From contig NC_089857.1 of the NCBI RefSeq assembly GCF_036373705.1, forward strand, positions 30,052,284-30,116,283: 64,000 bases of DNA, written 5' to 3'. The notes under the pieces were generated by a model. The model made no database searches. It was not told the DNA's origin and worked only from the letters and a program-made list of their open reading frames with translations. Position numbers and translations under genes: made by a program. Source of the stretch: Amia ocellicauda. Lineage: Eukaryota > Chordata > Actinopteri > Amiiformes > Amiidae. Shown here piece after piece: positions 9,201-21,037 of the stretch (position 1 is its first letter; each line of letters opens with the position of its first letter).

Positions 9201-12200
9201 TTTTTGAAAAACAGTTGGTTAAAACTTTTGAATAACTTTCACACTATTGGTTGTCTTTCCTAAAGATCGTATTGCGTATTAAAGTAAATGATGTGGAGCT
9301 GTAGTACTCTGGTAACATATTACTGTCTCTGTATATTTTGTGACTAGTTGTATCACATGACATTTGCAACAGTATATGCTACAGTTGGTCTCAAATTTCA
9401 TGATAAAATTCTATTGTATGGAAATGAAAGGTTAATATGTTTCTGCTTAGTCAAACTTGAGATTGCAAAGTATATGAACTGGTTCAGCTGATGAAAACAC
9501 TGTTTTGTTGTGTACTGTTGTCTATGGCAATAACCTGTGTAAACCTGCAGTATAATGTCAGTTCTGTTGTACTAGTTGCTTAAGAAGTCTTTCTGTACCA
9601 ATGTCATCAATGTAAAACTGAATAAGGAAAAATACTTTTTACAGGGATTATTAGGGTGTGGCAAACCTAATCCAATCAACATTACCCTGAAGAATGTTGG
9701 ATCAAAAAGTGTTTGTCATTGTTTTTAGTTTGGAAGCGCAAGAGAATGTTCCAGTGATGACATTCACACTTTAAAAGATATGTGAAAGAAAAACAAAGAT
9801 TCATAGGAATTTGAAGCATGTGCAAAGTAGTTTTTTTTTCATTTTGCACATTCAGTGGGGTATTTTCTCTGTGACTGAAATAAAGAGGAGATTAGCACGG
9901 CAGTGTTTACAGAGTGATACAAAAATCAAGTAGTGATCTCAAGAAGAGACACATTTGTAAATCTTAGACTACAGTGCACTATTTTATTGAAAAAATATAT
10001 ATATTCTGTTCGCCAAAGTGTTAAAGCCAAAGAAAATGTTCAATAGATTACAGCTTGATGGAGAGTTCACTTTCATGTTTTCCAAGTGCCACTCTGGTGA
10101 AGTTGTGTTTCAGTCAAAAATTGTGAGGGTTTGATAGAAAATCTTGATTTTTATCACATTTCATTGAAATTAAAGGAGTGTAAAATAGTAATCTGTCATA
10201 TGGAAACATGTTTAATAAGACTTTGAAAATGGAAATGTTTGTACTGATAGTAATGTTTCCTATCAGAAAAGACTGTGTTAGGATTAAGGCAATGAAGGGA
10301 TTGATTATTTACTAACATAAACAGCTATAAAAGAAAGAAAATCTAGTGACCTGTTGCCAGTCCCTATCATAGATATTCTTTGATGCCTTTTTTACCCATT
10401 TAACCATCAGTTTCTTGTTAGATACCAGAGGACTGTTATCTGAATACAACCATAAGGTCAACAGAAAAAGAAAAAAGTATTTATGACTAAAGGGCGTCTT
10501 GCCTTGTTTGTTTATTTGTTGGTTTGTTTGTTTTTGTTTTTGTTTTAAACAAATTAATCTTGAGAAATGTTTACTGCTTTTGTTGGGTAAAAAATTAAAA
10601 ATAAAATAGGTTTCAGAAAACAAATCAAGTTTTGGGTTGTGTTATGAAGGGTCAAGACAGCTGTCACTCTCTTTCAGAAATGGGATAAAGTCAGAAGAAA
10701 CTCTTTAAATAAGGAATAATACTGTGATTTTCAATGGTAAACTTTCTGTAAGTGAAATGATTACTGCAGCAGACTGCCAGAGCTGGAGTAGAGCAGCTTT
10801 TAGGATATGTTAAGATATGTAGGGGTATTATGAATGACTATAGAAAGGTAAGAAAACATTGTAACCTCTACTACATGTATCACTACGCAAAGATGTTTCT
10901 CTTCAGGCCCCATTACAATCAGGTTATTTATTAGGACAGCCTTGTTGCTGGCAGTCAGATATCCAATGTATGTGAAGTGGCCATATTTAATATATCACAC
11001 AACAAACTATTTTGTGAAAGAAATATCTGAATTTGAGGGAAACAGGGAAAACAAAACGTTTTTTGTATTGTTTAATTGATCAGCATTGTTTCAGCATTGT
11101 TTCTAGAACAGAAATATGCAGAACATTTCAGAAAAATGTATAATTTCTTACATTGAAATATTACTCTTATTTATAATGTTTAGTGAAATATTTTATTTTG
11201 ATATTTGTACTTCACTTCACATAACTTATAAATATGTCTTAGTTTATGAAGATCTTATGAAGTGCAGTAATAATATAATTGGTAATATCAGCATTAAAAT
11301 AATTTTGCTTTGAAAAGATTTGTCCACAAATGCACATACACTTAATATGACACATCACCGACAGTACCATTTGTTACAGTGCAGATTTTCTTGACCATAT
11401 TGAACAAGTCTTAGACAAGTGATACAAGTGAACATTTTGTTGGCAGAACCACACATTTGTCTATAGTTGGTTCTCCCAGTGGTTTCCAAGAAAACATCCT
11501 TGGATCAACCCAGTATGAATGATTTACCAAAGTACAAAAATCACCCCCGGGAAAAAACAGAGGTTGAAAACATGTCTGTATTATTGGGGTTTGTTGTCAC
11601 ATGGATTATCTGTTATACCTGTGCCACTTAACTATATTCAGAAAATAGTGTAAGATACAAGATAAATGTCAGTCTCTTAAGATCCCAAGTGAGATCCCAA
11701 GTGATGTACAAGTGACTCATTCTCTCAGAAAAAACTTTGCTTTTAGGTTTTTATCCCAAGACAACCTACTATAGCAGCAACATTTCTCTTGTAGAGCCAA
11801 AGCAAAACTAACTGTGAAGGAGACTTTTCACCTTAATGATGCAACAGCTGGAACACACCATTATAGAGACATTATATTGCCTCTTTTTCCTTGTCCTTAG
11901 TTTTTTCTTTTCCATGTAAAACTTACCAAACGTTCAAAAATATTTTTCTCTGTACATGATGTTATACTTATAAGCATATAAGAATATTGGGCAAAATACG
12001 TTAACGAATTAAAATTTGAAATATTAGTGGTTAGCAACAATAAGTCCTAATAATTACCCAACATGGACCAAACTACCTCAATTAAATCTGCCCTTAAACA
12101 AACTAATTAGCTTCCGTTCTCCATTGGAAATCGGTTGATTGCTAGTCAGGAGTTTACACCAACCCCCGTCTTTACTGTCTTCGCCATGCTGACAGTTCAC

Positions 12201-13367
12201 TGTAAGCTATACTAAGTCTACATGACGATCTCCCTATATAAAATGTATTGTTGTACCCTGCAATTATATGTGTACTATATATACTACATGTTGTTGTCTT
12301 CAGCTAAACATATATTACATGTATTTCCTATACAAAGAACAAATCAATGCACACAGATGGTGTAAGTTTTTAATACTTTCTTTACAGCAAATCCTCTAAA
12401 AAAGACACTGAGATTCTGCACTTGTGTGTTTTTATATCATTTATTTATCATTTTTTGGTAGATATTAACAGACTTAACATTTTACATGGCCATACTGTTG
12501 TCAAGAGCTCTGCAGACTGATTGCCATGATGTATTAAGTTGGAATGCTTGTAAGTGGTGTTTTCTCTTGGTTACCATCACCACTGAAAGAGTTTGATATC
12601 GATGTTATTATAACCACAGATCTTCCTATGCTGCTGCAGACTAAGTTTATTAGCAATTAGTGGGCAGCAGAACCTCAGGTCAAGCATAATTCAACCATTC
12701 CATTCTAGGACTCTCACTGTACGGTTTCTAAGTTTTATAAGTATCTTATTTTCAAGAAAGAGCAGGATTTTGGTTTGAAGCAGACCATTGATCATGCCAC
12801 ATAGCTTACCACATGAAAAGGAACGGGAAAACAAAAGTAAATTATTAGTGTTGCTTTCAGAGTTTAGAGTTCACCTCAGTTCTAATGTCGTTATGAAAAC
12901 TGATTAAAGAGCAAGTTTTTCTTGAAAAGCCACATATGTTGTATCTCTCATATTTTAAACGCATTTTAAGAACAAGTAGAATGAACAATAAGTGCAGCAA
13001 AGCATAGGATTTCAAATCAGATTTGTGTGTTATTATTTGGTAAAATATAGGTATAAAAGAGTGCCCTTGATTTTTTTTATGGCATCTCTGCATGACCTTT
13101 GCATTGTAATGTTTCTACAGTGGCAGATAAACCTTGATTTATTGTAAGCCAGTCTGATTGCACCCACGGTCAGCCTTCAAGGCTTTTCCTGTAAAGAAGC
13201 CAGGCCTTCCAGTAAAGCACATGGAATGGACAGGGTCATTGTGAAAGTGAAAGTGATATAGTAAACACTGCAGCCAATCCAGCAAGGGGAATCACAGGGA
13301 ATTCCACTGTTTAACACTGGATATAAGAAATGAGTCTGCTTTTCAGCTATTAAAGGCACACTCACAA

Positions 13368-13373
<6 letters not shown>
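9201..13373. other. Intergenic, no gene seen
   Basis: AT-rich single-copy-looking sequence. The short frames here have no family signature. A further AATAAA occurs at 9879-9884. Nothing else is recognised. Confidence 0.4.
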
Positions 13374-13433
<60 letters not shown>

Positions 13434-13464
13434 CATATACACTGATACACTGTATATATGTATA

Positions 13465-13523
<59 letters not shown>

Positions 13524-13645
13524 TGACCAGCACAGTACCAGTGTTTACAAATATCCAGCATATGCAAAAAGAGGAAGCCCAATGGAAATAAATATGGGAC
13601 TACATGTCTATATAACTTAAATATATATATATATATATATATATA
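13374..13645. repeat. Compound CA/GT/TA microsatellite cluster
   Basis: A (CA)n run of about 28 bases is followed directly by (GT)n and (TA)n to about 13432, then a longer TA tract at about 13467-13517, and a final TA tract at about 13619-13645 that runs into the end of a DD36E transposon. ORFs rich in I/Y or V/C here are microsatellite artefacts. Confidence 0.95.
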
Positions 13646-14325
13646 CACTCACCTAAAGGATTATTAGGAACACCATACTAATACTGTGTTTGACCCCCTT
13701 TCGCCTTCAGAATTGCCTTAATTCTACGTGGCATTGATTCAACAAGGTGCTGAAAGCAATCTTTAGAAATGTTGGCCCATATTGATAGGATAGCATCTTG
13801 CATTTGATGGAGATTTGTGGGATGCACATCCAGGGCACGAAGCTCCCGTTCCACCACATCCCAAAGATGCTCTATTGGGTTGAGATCTGGTGACTGTGGG
13901 GGCCAGTTTAGTACAGTGAACTCATTGTCATGTTCAAGAAACCAATTTGAAATGATTCCACCTTTGTGACATGGTGCATTATCCTGCTGGAAGTAGCCAT
14001 CAGAGGATGGGTACATGGTGGTCATAAAGGGATGGACATGGTCAGAAACAATGCTCAGGTAGGCCGTGGCATTTAAACGATGCCCAATTGGCACTAAGGG
14101 GCCTAAAGTGTGCCAAGAAAACATCCCCCACACCATTACACCACCACCACCAGCCTGCACAGTGGTAACAAGGCATGATGGATCCATGTTCTCATTCTGT
14201 TTACGCCAAATTCTGACTCTACCATCTGAATGTCTCAACAGAAATCGAGACTCATCAGACCAGGCAACATTTTTCCAGTCTTCAACTGTCCAATTTTGGT
14301 GAGCTTGTGCAAATTGTAGCCTCTT
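13646..14325 (-). mobile_element. Truncated DD36E Tc1/mariner-type transposon
   Basis: The left end CACTCACCTAAAGGATTATT is the same TIR as the complete element at 52791-54011, and the sequence matches that element in reverse orientation until about 14325, where similarity stops (CAAATTGTAGCCTCTT, then unrelated sequence). The transposase 5' half and the second TIR are missing. Like its complete relative, it borders a TA microsatellite. Confidence 0.9.
13678..14325 (-). pseudogene. DD36E transposase, N-terminally truncated
   Basis: The minus-strand frame retains the C-terminal two-thirds of the transposase: WSDESR (first catalytic Asp), GGGGVMVWGMF, FQQDNAPCHK (second Asp) and [12 protein letters not shown] (Glu), ending GGQTQY as in the intact copy. 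The frame stays open from the truncation point near 14325 to the stop at 13678. The helix-turn-helix N-terminus is missing, so TIR binding is not expected. Differences from the intact copy are few (for example NWFLEH for NCFLEH), which suggests a young family. Confidence 0.9.
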
Positions 14326-15083
14326 GTAGCCAGGAGCAGACTGCGCGTTTACCCCCCGGGCACTGAATGACAGCGGGCAGCATGGAAACTGTAAATCGGA
14401 TGTGTTTGAGAATGAAACACACTGGTAGATGAGAATAAGCTTTCAAACGATGTGCGCATTGTAGGAATACAGTGTAATGTCTATGCACAGGAGCTGCACG
14501 TAACAATGCCAAATAATGCTTAAGAGGGTGTAGTAACACAGAATATAACTCTGAAATGTACATTATTTTTCAGTTTTTGGTAACCTAAACTTTCTTTTCC
14601 TCTGGCAGTTAAAAAAAAAACTAAATGAAAGTATACATGTGTATAATGTTGGATGTGTTGCATTATTTTCTTTGATTTACATATATGATCTTCAAGGACC
14701 AGACAATCCCTCGTATTTGGTTAAATACATGTTTTACATTACTAACTGGAAGGATTCAGTTATTGAATGTCATCAATACAACTGCAGGCTCCAGGTCTGG
14801 ATTTGTGCTCCAGTGGATTATGGTATTAAATTCCACCCACAATCCTCACTCCCGCGCTGACATGCACAAGAGGACTAGGATATGTGTTTGAAATTGGTTA
14901 AATGTAAAGGTCATTGCATCACCTCTTTGGTTTGTGTGATGAACTATTAAAATATACCTTTTGAAATAGTGAGGCAGCTCAATGCAGTATAAGTCTGCTT
15001 CTTTGGGAAAATACTGATTTTAATATGCAAATCCCAAAGATTGAAAACATTGGAAACTGGTCTGAAGTTCTAGCTTAAAGTGT

Positions 15084-15085
<2 letters not shown>
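14326..15085. other. Intergenic, no gene seen
   Basis: No convincing ORF or repeat recognised. The sequence immediately after the truncated transposon is GC-richer (about 14335-14400) and then becomes AT-rich. Confidence 0.35.
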
Positions 15086-15163
<78 letters not shown>

Positions 15164-15174
15164 ATAGATCAAGT

Positions 15175-15207
<33 letters not shown>
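15086..15207. repeat. TA microsatellite pair
   Basis: Two TA runs (about 15088-15161 and 15177-15206) are separated by a short unique spacer. This is a slippage-prone region whose assembled length may be wrong. Confidence 0.95.
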
Positions 15208-15209
<2 letters not shown>

Positions 15210-15691
15210 CCCCATATTGTTCATTTGTTAAATATTTGATATGTTGTGTGCATTATTTTTACAATTTGGAATGACTAAGACCCTGTTTCCACCCACTGCT
15301 GCAGCCCACATCACAATAACAACGAGGATAGTGAAAGGCCAGTCAGTGCTATCCAATCTAACCAAATCAGAGCCTAAATCCAATAGCAATTACAATATAT
15401 TGATGGACATCAGGAAGGCAGAGGGTAGCCCAGCTCATATGTGTCTTTCTCCCAGCCAGTGGTCTTGCAGAGATCAGATCACTGAAAACCACAGATTTCT
15501 GAAGAAATAGAGCATGTGTTAGTTCTTCATCAGTTAAGCCAGCCATTTGGAAATCTGGTCTCTGGGAGCTGAGGGGTATTCTGATGTTTATTCCAAATTA
15601 TTATTTAAAACGCTGAATTTACCAAAGCACCTTCTGAATGTATCAGAATAAAGGATTTCCACATCTTTCTTCATTGATGATTTAAAGGTGA

Positions 15692-15957
15692 CCTAGGGGC
15701 TCTCCAGGGTCAGTTGGAGACCCCCCCAGTCTACACAGACCAGCTTATCTTCAGTTCCAGCATAGCTACTTAATTAAATCCTTACCTGAACAATCTAAAA
15801 ATGTTTAACAGCTGACAATTGTTTGAAAAGGTCTAATTAAGCAGTAATTGCTTAATTATGTTTCCAAATACGTCAGTCGGAGCTCAACTGGGGGCAAAAA
15901 GCACAAAAAAACACTACATACACGGGGGTACTCCAGGACCAGGGTTGAGAAGCACTG
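15692..15957. repeat. Unclassified interspersed repeat
   Basis: The right end reads TACTCCAGGACCAGGGTTGA, which reverse-complements to the CAACCCTGGTCCTGGAGTAC string common at the end of a vertebrate interspersed repeat. The left end carries a related string in direct orientation (CTCTCCAGGGTCAGTTGGAG). The centre is AT-rich with repeated TTAATTA. It has no coding capacity. Class is uncertain; a non-autonomous DNA element is my guess. Confidence 0.5.
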
Positions 15958-18900
15958 CTCCAACCTCCCAACTAAGTTGACATTAATAACTATGGTGACT
16001 ATCTGCCATGAACAGCTAAGAAAACATTTCTGGCAGCTCTGTAGTGCTGTCAGAATGAAAGCATTTATGGCTTAACAGTGAAATATTCTCAGAATGTATA
16101 ACCAGTCCAGAAATCTGTGATACGTATTTTCTAGTGTACTCAAGTGGTAGAGTTTAAAAAAAAAAAAAGTACTAATGTTTGCTTAGGGAAGGTTGGGCTG
16201 CATTTTGTTAAAGTGATACTTGGTTCACTTATTTTGATACAAAGGGGGGCACTTCATGATACAGCAGAGAAACCTACACACAATTTACAAATGCATATAT
16301 AGAGAGTATCGTTACTGTGGAGAGGAAAAAAACACAAATATAATATTCATGTGATCCCCATACAAAATGTATAGTTATTTCCTTGTGGTCATGGAAAAGT
16401 TGCACATGATTTTGTATTAAAATATGAAAATCGCTACCCCCCACTTTATAATCATCTCCCCAAACTCAGCAGCACCCCCCGCGCAGCACTCAGCAACTCG
16501 GAAGCAAACAACTCACAAACAAATTGGCAGCAAGAAGCAAACCCCTGCTCAACAACTCGGCAGCAGCCCTCCTCCCACTCCGAAAATTAAACTGACACCA
16601 CTGCATCTTAGTTCAAGTATATAGAGATAACTGAGATAAAATCCTTTAGGGGACTGACAAAGTTATTCCCAAGTTTCACTTCAAACCCAATGCACAAAAG
16701 GTTTGGCGGGCATCAGCGGAAATTCAAAGAAAGAGAGCATTAAGGGTGGCAAATAGGAGGCACCTCTATTATTCAAATCACCTACCCATGATTTGGCATC
16801 TAATTCACTTAGAAGCACATTCCAGAATAGACTCAGTGAGGCTCATGGATCAATAAACCAAGACGAACTGAAGCAATGACCACTTCTCAATTGTATTTCT
16901 CCTCTGTTCTGAACTAGACATCCATAGTTAAGCAGCCATGAGATCAAGACAAAACAGGGTGTGTTCGGACAATAACCGCTTGGATGGAAAAATACTGAAT
17001 ATGGAGTGGGCTTACATAAGGAGTACCCTATTTCTGAAGCATATAAATGGATAGATAGAATACACTAATATGTCCAAGCCAGTTAAATGGTATAAAGGTT
17101 AGTTCGGCCGCACCAACAAATTGTGCCAAAATCACATGACATACAATAAGAGACACCCTGCACAGACATTTTAACTTATTATAAATCATACATAAAGAGA
17201 TTAGACACATATCTTTACCATGAAAATAAGTTTTCCTTGAATATAATATTCAACCCACACTCTCCCCCTTTTTAGCTGGCTTGCAATAAAATACAGATAA
17301 CTGTGAACTGGATGACATTTGTAAACAAGATAAGAGCTACAGGTGTGTTTGCAAATGCTACTCTGTGATTGGCTGGTTTCTGTGATTTATAATATGCGAT
17401 GAAGCCCGTTCCTTCCTGAAAAGGTGTCCACTCTCAGTTTTGTATGGCAATCTGTGTAACCACAATGTACCACTCCGTCATGACCAGTAACAAAGGCTAA
17501 AGCATAAAGTCATGAAGGGCTTTTCCAGTAAAGCTCAAAGAATGAAGAAGGTAATTTTGAAATTGAAAGTGTTAAGAGAGGGCACCAGGAAGGGGAAATT
17601 TCATTGCATTTAATTTCACTGGATGTGTTTTGACTGGAAATCTTTTTCACCCTTAGCAAGTGGGTACCAAGTTCTAGTTCTTAAGCTTCAACTCCTCAAA
17701 AACAGAATAAGATATGCCAGGAAAGTCTTAAGTGCAGTTTTCCTCAAACTAGAGACCTGTCTGGCATACAATTAAGAAAATAAATACTATACAATCCTCT
17801 GAATATAGGTTCTGTAGTTAACTATACCTTCATGGAAAAAAAATTAAAGGGAGAGTGATTTACTTTTCTGTTTCTTTCGAAGGACAGTGTCTTTGGCTGT
17901 AATTGAAGCCTTCTACTTGAGATTACTTGTAAGATGCCTTTGCTGTAAAACTTCACTTTTTTAGGTTTTTCTTGTTTTTCTGAAGAATCTCACTTTGCAT
18001 GAAATCTTGGTTCTTAATTTCAGTTGCTTTCCTCTCATAAAACACTGTGTGGTCTGTGTTTTCACATTTATTGGGTAGATTCCCACAGATATAAAAAAGT
18101 GAAAGATTATTTGTGTTCTGCTAAGAGCATAGAAAATCCCTAGGATTTGCTATGTATTGGCACATTGGGGCTTTAAAACAGAGGAATGGGTTTCAGCAGA
18201 CTCTTAAATGTTTTATGAGTGGAGAAAGGAAGCATAACTAGAAACAGTGAAAGACAAAGGTTCCTAGGAAAGACACCCTAGTTGTCCTGAATGCTAATAC
18301 AACATCTGCGTATTGTTAAATCACTGTTTCTGTCCAGAAAGCTCTGTGTAGCCAAACTACTTGGTTGATTTGAATATCTCTCCAGCATGCTATAAGCTTT
18401 CCCCAAATTGCTCCAAATTTCTAATTTACTCAATCCCAAGCCCATGTTGACTCAACTTTCCACCACTTTTCTATTGGGCTGTGTTCACCAGTGTGGCCAT
18501 GTGAGAAGTGAATCATTTAAAACTCCCAGTATGACCTTGTCGTTCTGAAAGGGAAACCTCTTAATTCACGGGCAAACTATTTTAAAGCTTTCAGATCATT
18601 CAGGGACTGCAAGAAAATATAAGAAAGACAGGGCTGGTTCTTATCAATGACTCTCAGAACAAAGAGTCATTCTGAGTCTTAAAAACAGGTATGCTGGGAC
18701 ATTACACATCACAAAATGAGTCTGTTGTCTCAGGCTGTTGATGAAGATGCTAGATTGGGTGGCCTCTATCCAACTAGAGAGCCTGTTCCAATGTAGGCAA
18801 GTAGAGCAACTTCATATTTTGTACAAAATGACTCCATATTTCATATAGAAATGTAAACCTTCCTTTCTTAATTTCTCAGGTAAACACCTACTATAATATA

Positions 18901-19757
18901 CATATCTGCCATTATTGTGAATCTGTATACAAGAAGGTCGAGGGATAAGATGAATTCCATAACAGGGTCTCTTGATATCTGAGTTTGAAGCTATGGTACA
19001 AGTAATTCATTTGTAAAATGTTGTAAAATTTTGCAATTTGTACATAGGAAAAGAATAAGACTGAGACTAAACTAAGTCTAGAAAGGTCTGGTATTAGTTT
19101 GGATCAGTGGTCATGTTACTGCTCAAGGAGGAAAACCTATGGTATTTGATTTGTATTTGCAAGCATATTAGTGCCTCCCATTTTTCAAAATTTCAAAATT
19201 TCAATCCCATAAGCACTTTCAATTTCATAAGCATGGGAATTTACCTCTTTGCCCCTGAAAGTCTTGAAAAACATGTGACTGCACTTCATGACTTTCTGCC
19301 CAGGGACCAACATGCAACAGCAACAGCACTCATGATATAAACATACACATAGATTGTAGCTGTATTCTCTTGTTCATATGGCTTGTCCATAAATAGCAAT
19401 ATCATGTTTTTGCTTTGTTGAAAAGCTGTATTGCATGTTTAATTAGTATGATTTTATGTATGAACCAGGCCTATAAATATGCTGCATACAAAATAAAATG
19501 GATGAGATAGAGAACTGGATGTATCAAATCCAGCTCTGGATCCCTTCAGAGTTATGCATCACTAAATATTTAGTTCACACATACATGCAATAGGTTGACT
19601 GTTTATTTCTTGTTAATGTTCTAACAATAAGGCTGTGCTTCACCAGTTCTGATTTTATTCAAGGTTGTAGTAATTCTGTGGCTGAACCTCAGAAGTTCAT
19701 ACACATTTTCAATTACAGTTGTCTGGGGCTGCCCCGACTAACTGATCTGAGTAATTA
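15958..19757. other. Intergenic, no gene seen
   Basis: No gene recognised. A CA/CAG-rich low-complexity stretch lies at about 16440-16610. A segment at about 17515-17620 resembles 13200-13310 (shared words around TTCCAGTAAAGC and AAGTGAAAGTG-like strings) and may be a diverged repeat. Confidence 0.35.
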
Positions 19758-20626
19758 CACCGATCAGCCATAACATTATGACCACCTGCCTAATATTGTG
19801 TAGGTCCCCCTTTTGCCGCCAAAACAGCCCTGACCCATCGAGGCCACTAGACCTCTGAAGGTGTGCTGTGGTATCTGACACCAAGACATTAGCAGCAGCA
19901 AAGTAAGTTGCGAGGTGGGGCCTCCATGGATCGGACTTGTTTGTCCAGCACATCCCACAGATGCTCGATTGGATTGAGATCTGGGGAATTTGGAGGCCAA
20001 GTCAACACCTTGAACTTGTGATTCATCGGACCAGGCCACCTTCCTCCATTGCTCCGTGGTCCAGTTCTGATGTTCATGTGCCCATTGTAGGTGCTTTCGG
20101 CAGTGGACAGGGGTCAGCATAGGCACCCTGACTGGTCTGCGGCTATTCAGCCCCATACGCAACAAACTGCGATGCACTGTGTGTTCTGACACCTTTCTAT
20201 CAGAACCAGCATTTTTCAGCAATTTGAGCTACAGTAGCTCGTCTGTTGGATCGGACCACACTGGCCTGCCTTCGCTCCCCACGTGCATCAATGAGCCTTG
20301 GCCGCCCATGATCCTGTCGCCGGTTCACCGCTTTTCCTTCCTTGGACCACTTTTGATAGATACTGACCACTGCAGACCGGAAACACCCCACAAGAGCTCC
20401 ATTTTTCGAGATGCTCTGACCCAGTCGTCTAGCCATCACAATTTGGCCCTTGTCAAAGTCGCTCAGATCCTTACGCTTGCCCATTTTTCCTGCTTCTAAC
20501 ACATCAACTTTGAGGACAAAATGTTCACTTGCTGCCTAATATATCCCACCCACTGTGCCATGATAACAAGATTATCAGTGTTATTCACTTCACTGTCAGT
20601 GGTCATAATGTTATGATTGATTGGTG
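19758..20626 (-). mobile_element. Internally deleted Tc1-like DNA transposon, copy 2
   Basis: Same family as 701-1561, in the opposite orientation. TIRs contain CATAACATTATGACCAC, and TA flanks both ends (19756-19757 and 20627-20628). The transposase remnant on the minus strand runs from [20 protein letters not shown] (start near 20484) to the WSDES box, then skips directly to [20 protein letters not shown], the same join as in copy 1. The right flank is a TA-rich microsatellite (20625-20657). Confidence 0.88.
19798..20484 (-). pseudogene. Broken Tc1-like transposase (copy 2)
   Basis: The N-terminal HTH region is in one frame ([34 protein letters not shown]) to about 20200. The next part ([50 protein letters not shown]) is in another, and [27 protein letters not shown] in a third. 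The segment with the second catalytic Asp is deleted, so the copy cannot encode an active enzyme. Frames were joined only by family resemblance, and the ends are approximate. Confidence 0.75.
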
Positions 20627-20712
20627 TATATATATTGTATATATATATATATATATAAAAACATGGCCCCCTGACTTTTATACCTTTATCACATCTATGT
20701 CTCAATCATTGA

Positions 20713-21037
20713 GTTAGAACATAACAACATAAGAAAGTTTACAAACGGGAGGAGGCCATTCATCCCATTGTGCTCATTTGGTGTCCATTAATAACTGAGT
20801 GATCCAAGGATCCTATCCAGTCTATTTTTAAATGTTCCCAAATTTTCAGCTTCTACCACATCGCTGGGGAGTTTGTTCCAGATTGTGACAACTCTCTCTG
20901 TGAAGAAGTGTCTCCTTTTTTCCGTCTTGAATGCCCTGAAGCCCAATTTCCATTTGTGTCCCTGCTGATCTGGAAAAGCTCCTCTGGTTTGATGTGGTCG
21001 ATGCCTTTCATGATTTTGAAGACTTGAGTTAGAATGG
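20713..21037 (-). mobile_element. CR1-type LINE, 3'-end fragment
   Basis: The minus-strand sequence matches the 3' part of the larger CR1 copy at 30789-33670: both begin with AACATAAGAAAGTTTACAAA-like sequence (the 3' terminus) and share the stretch with CTGAGTGATCCAAGGATCCT. It includes the C-terminal RT-proximal region and 3' UTR only, a typical 5'-truncated LINE insertion. Confidence 0.85.

Noticed and set aside
13177-13648. Several ORFs of about 60-120 codons rich in Ile, Tyr, Val and Cys
   Set aside because: They are translations of CA and TA microsatellites.
15080-15274. 64-codon YI-repeat ORF
   Set aside because: Translation of a TA microsatellite.
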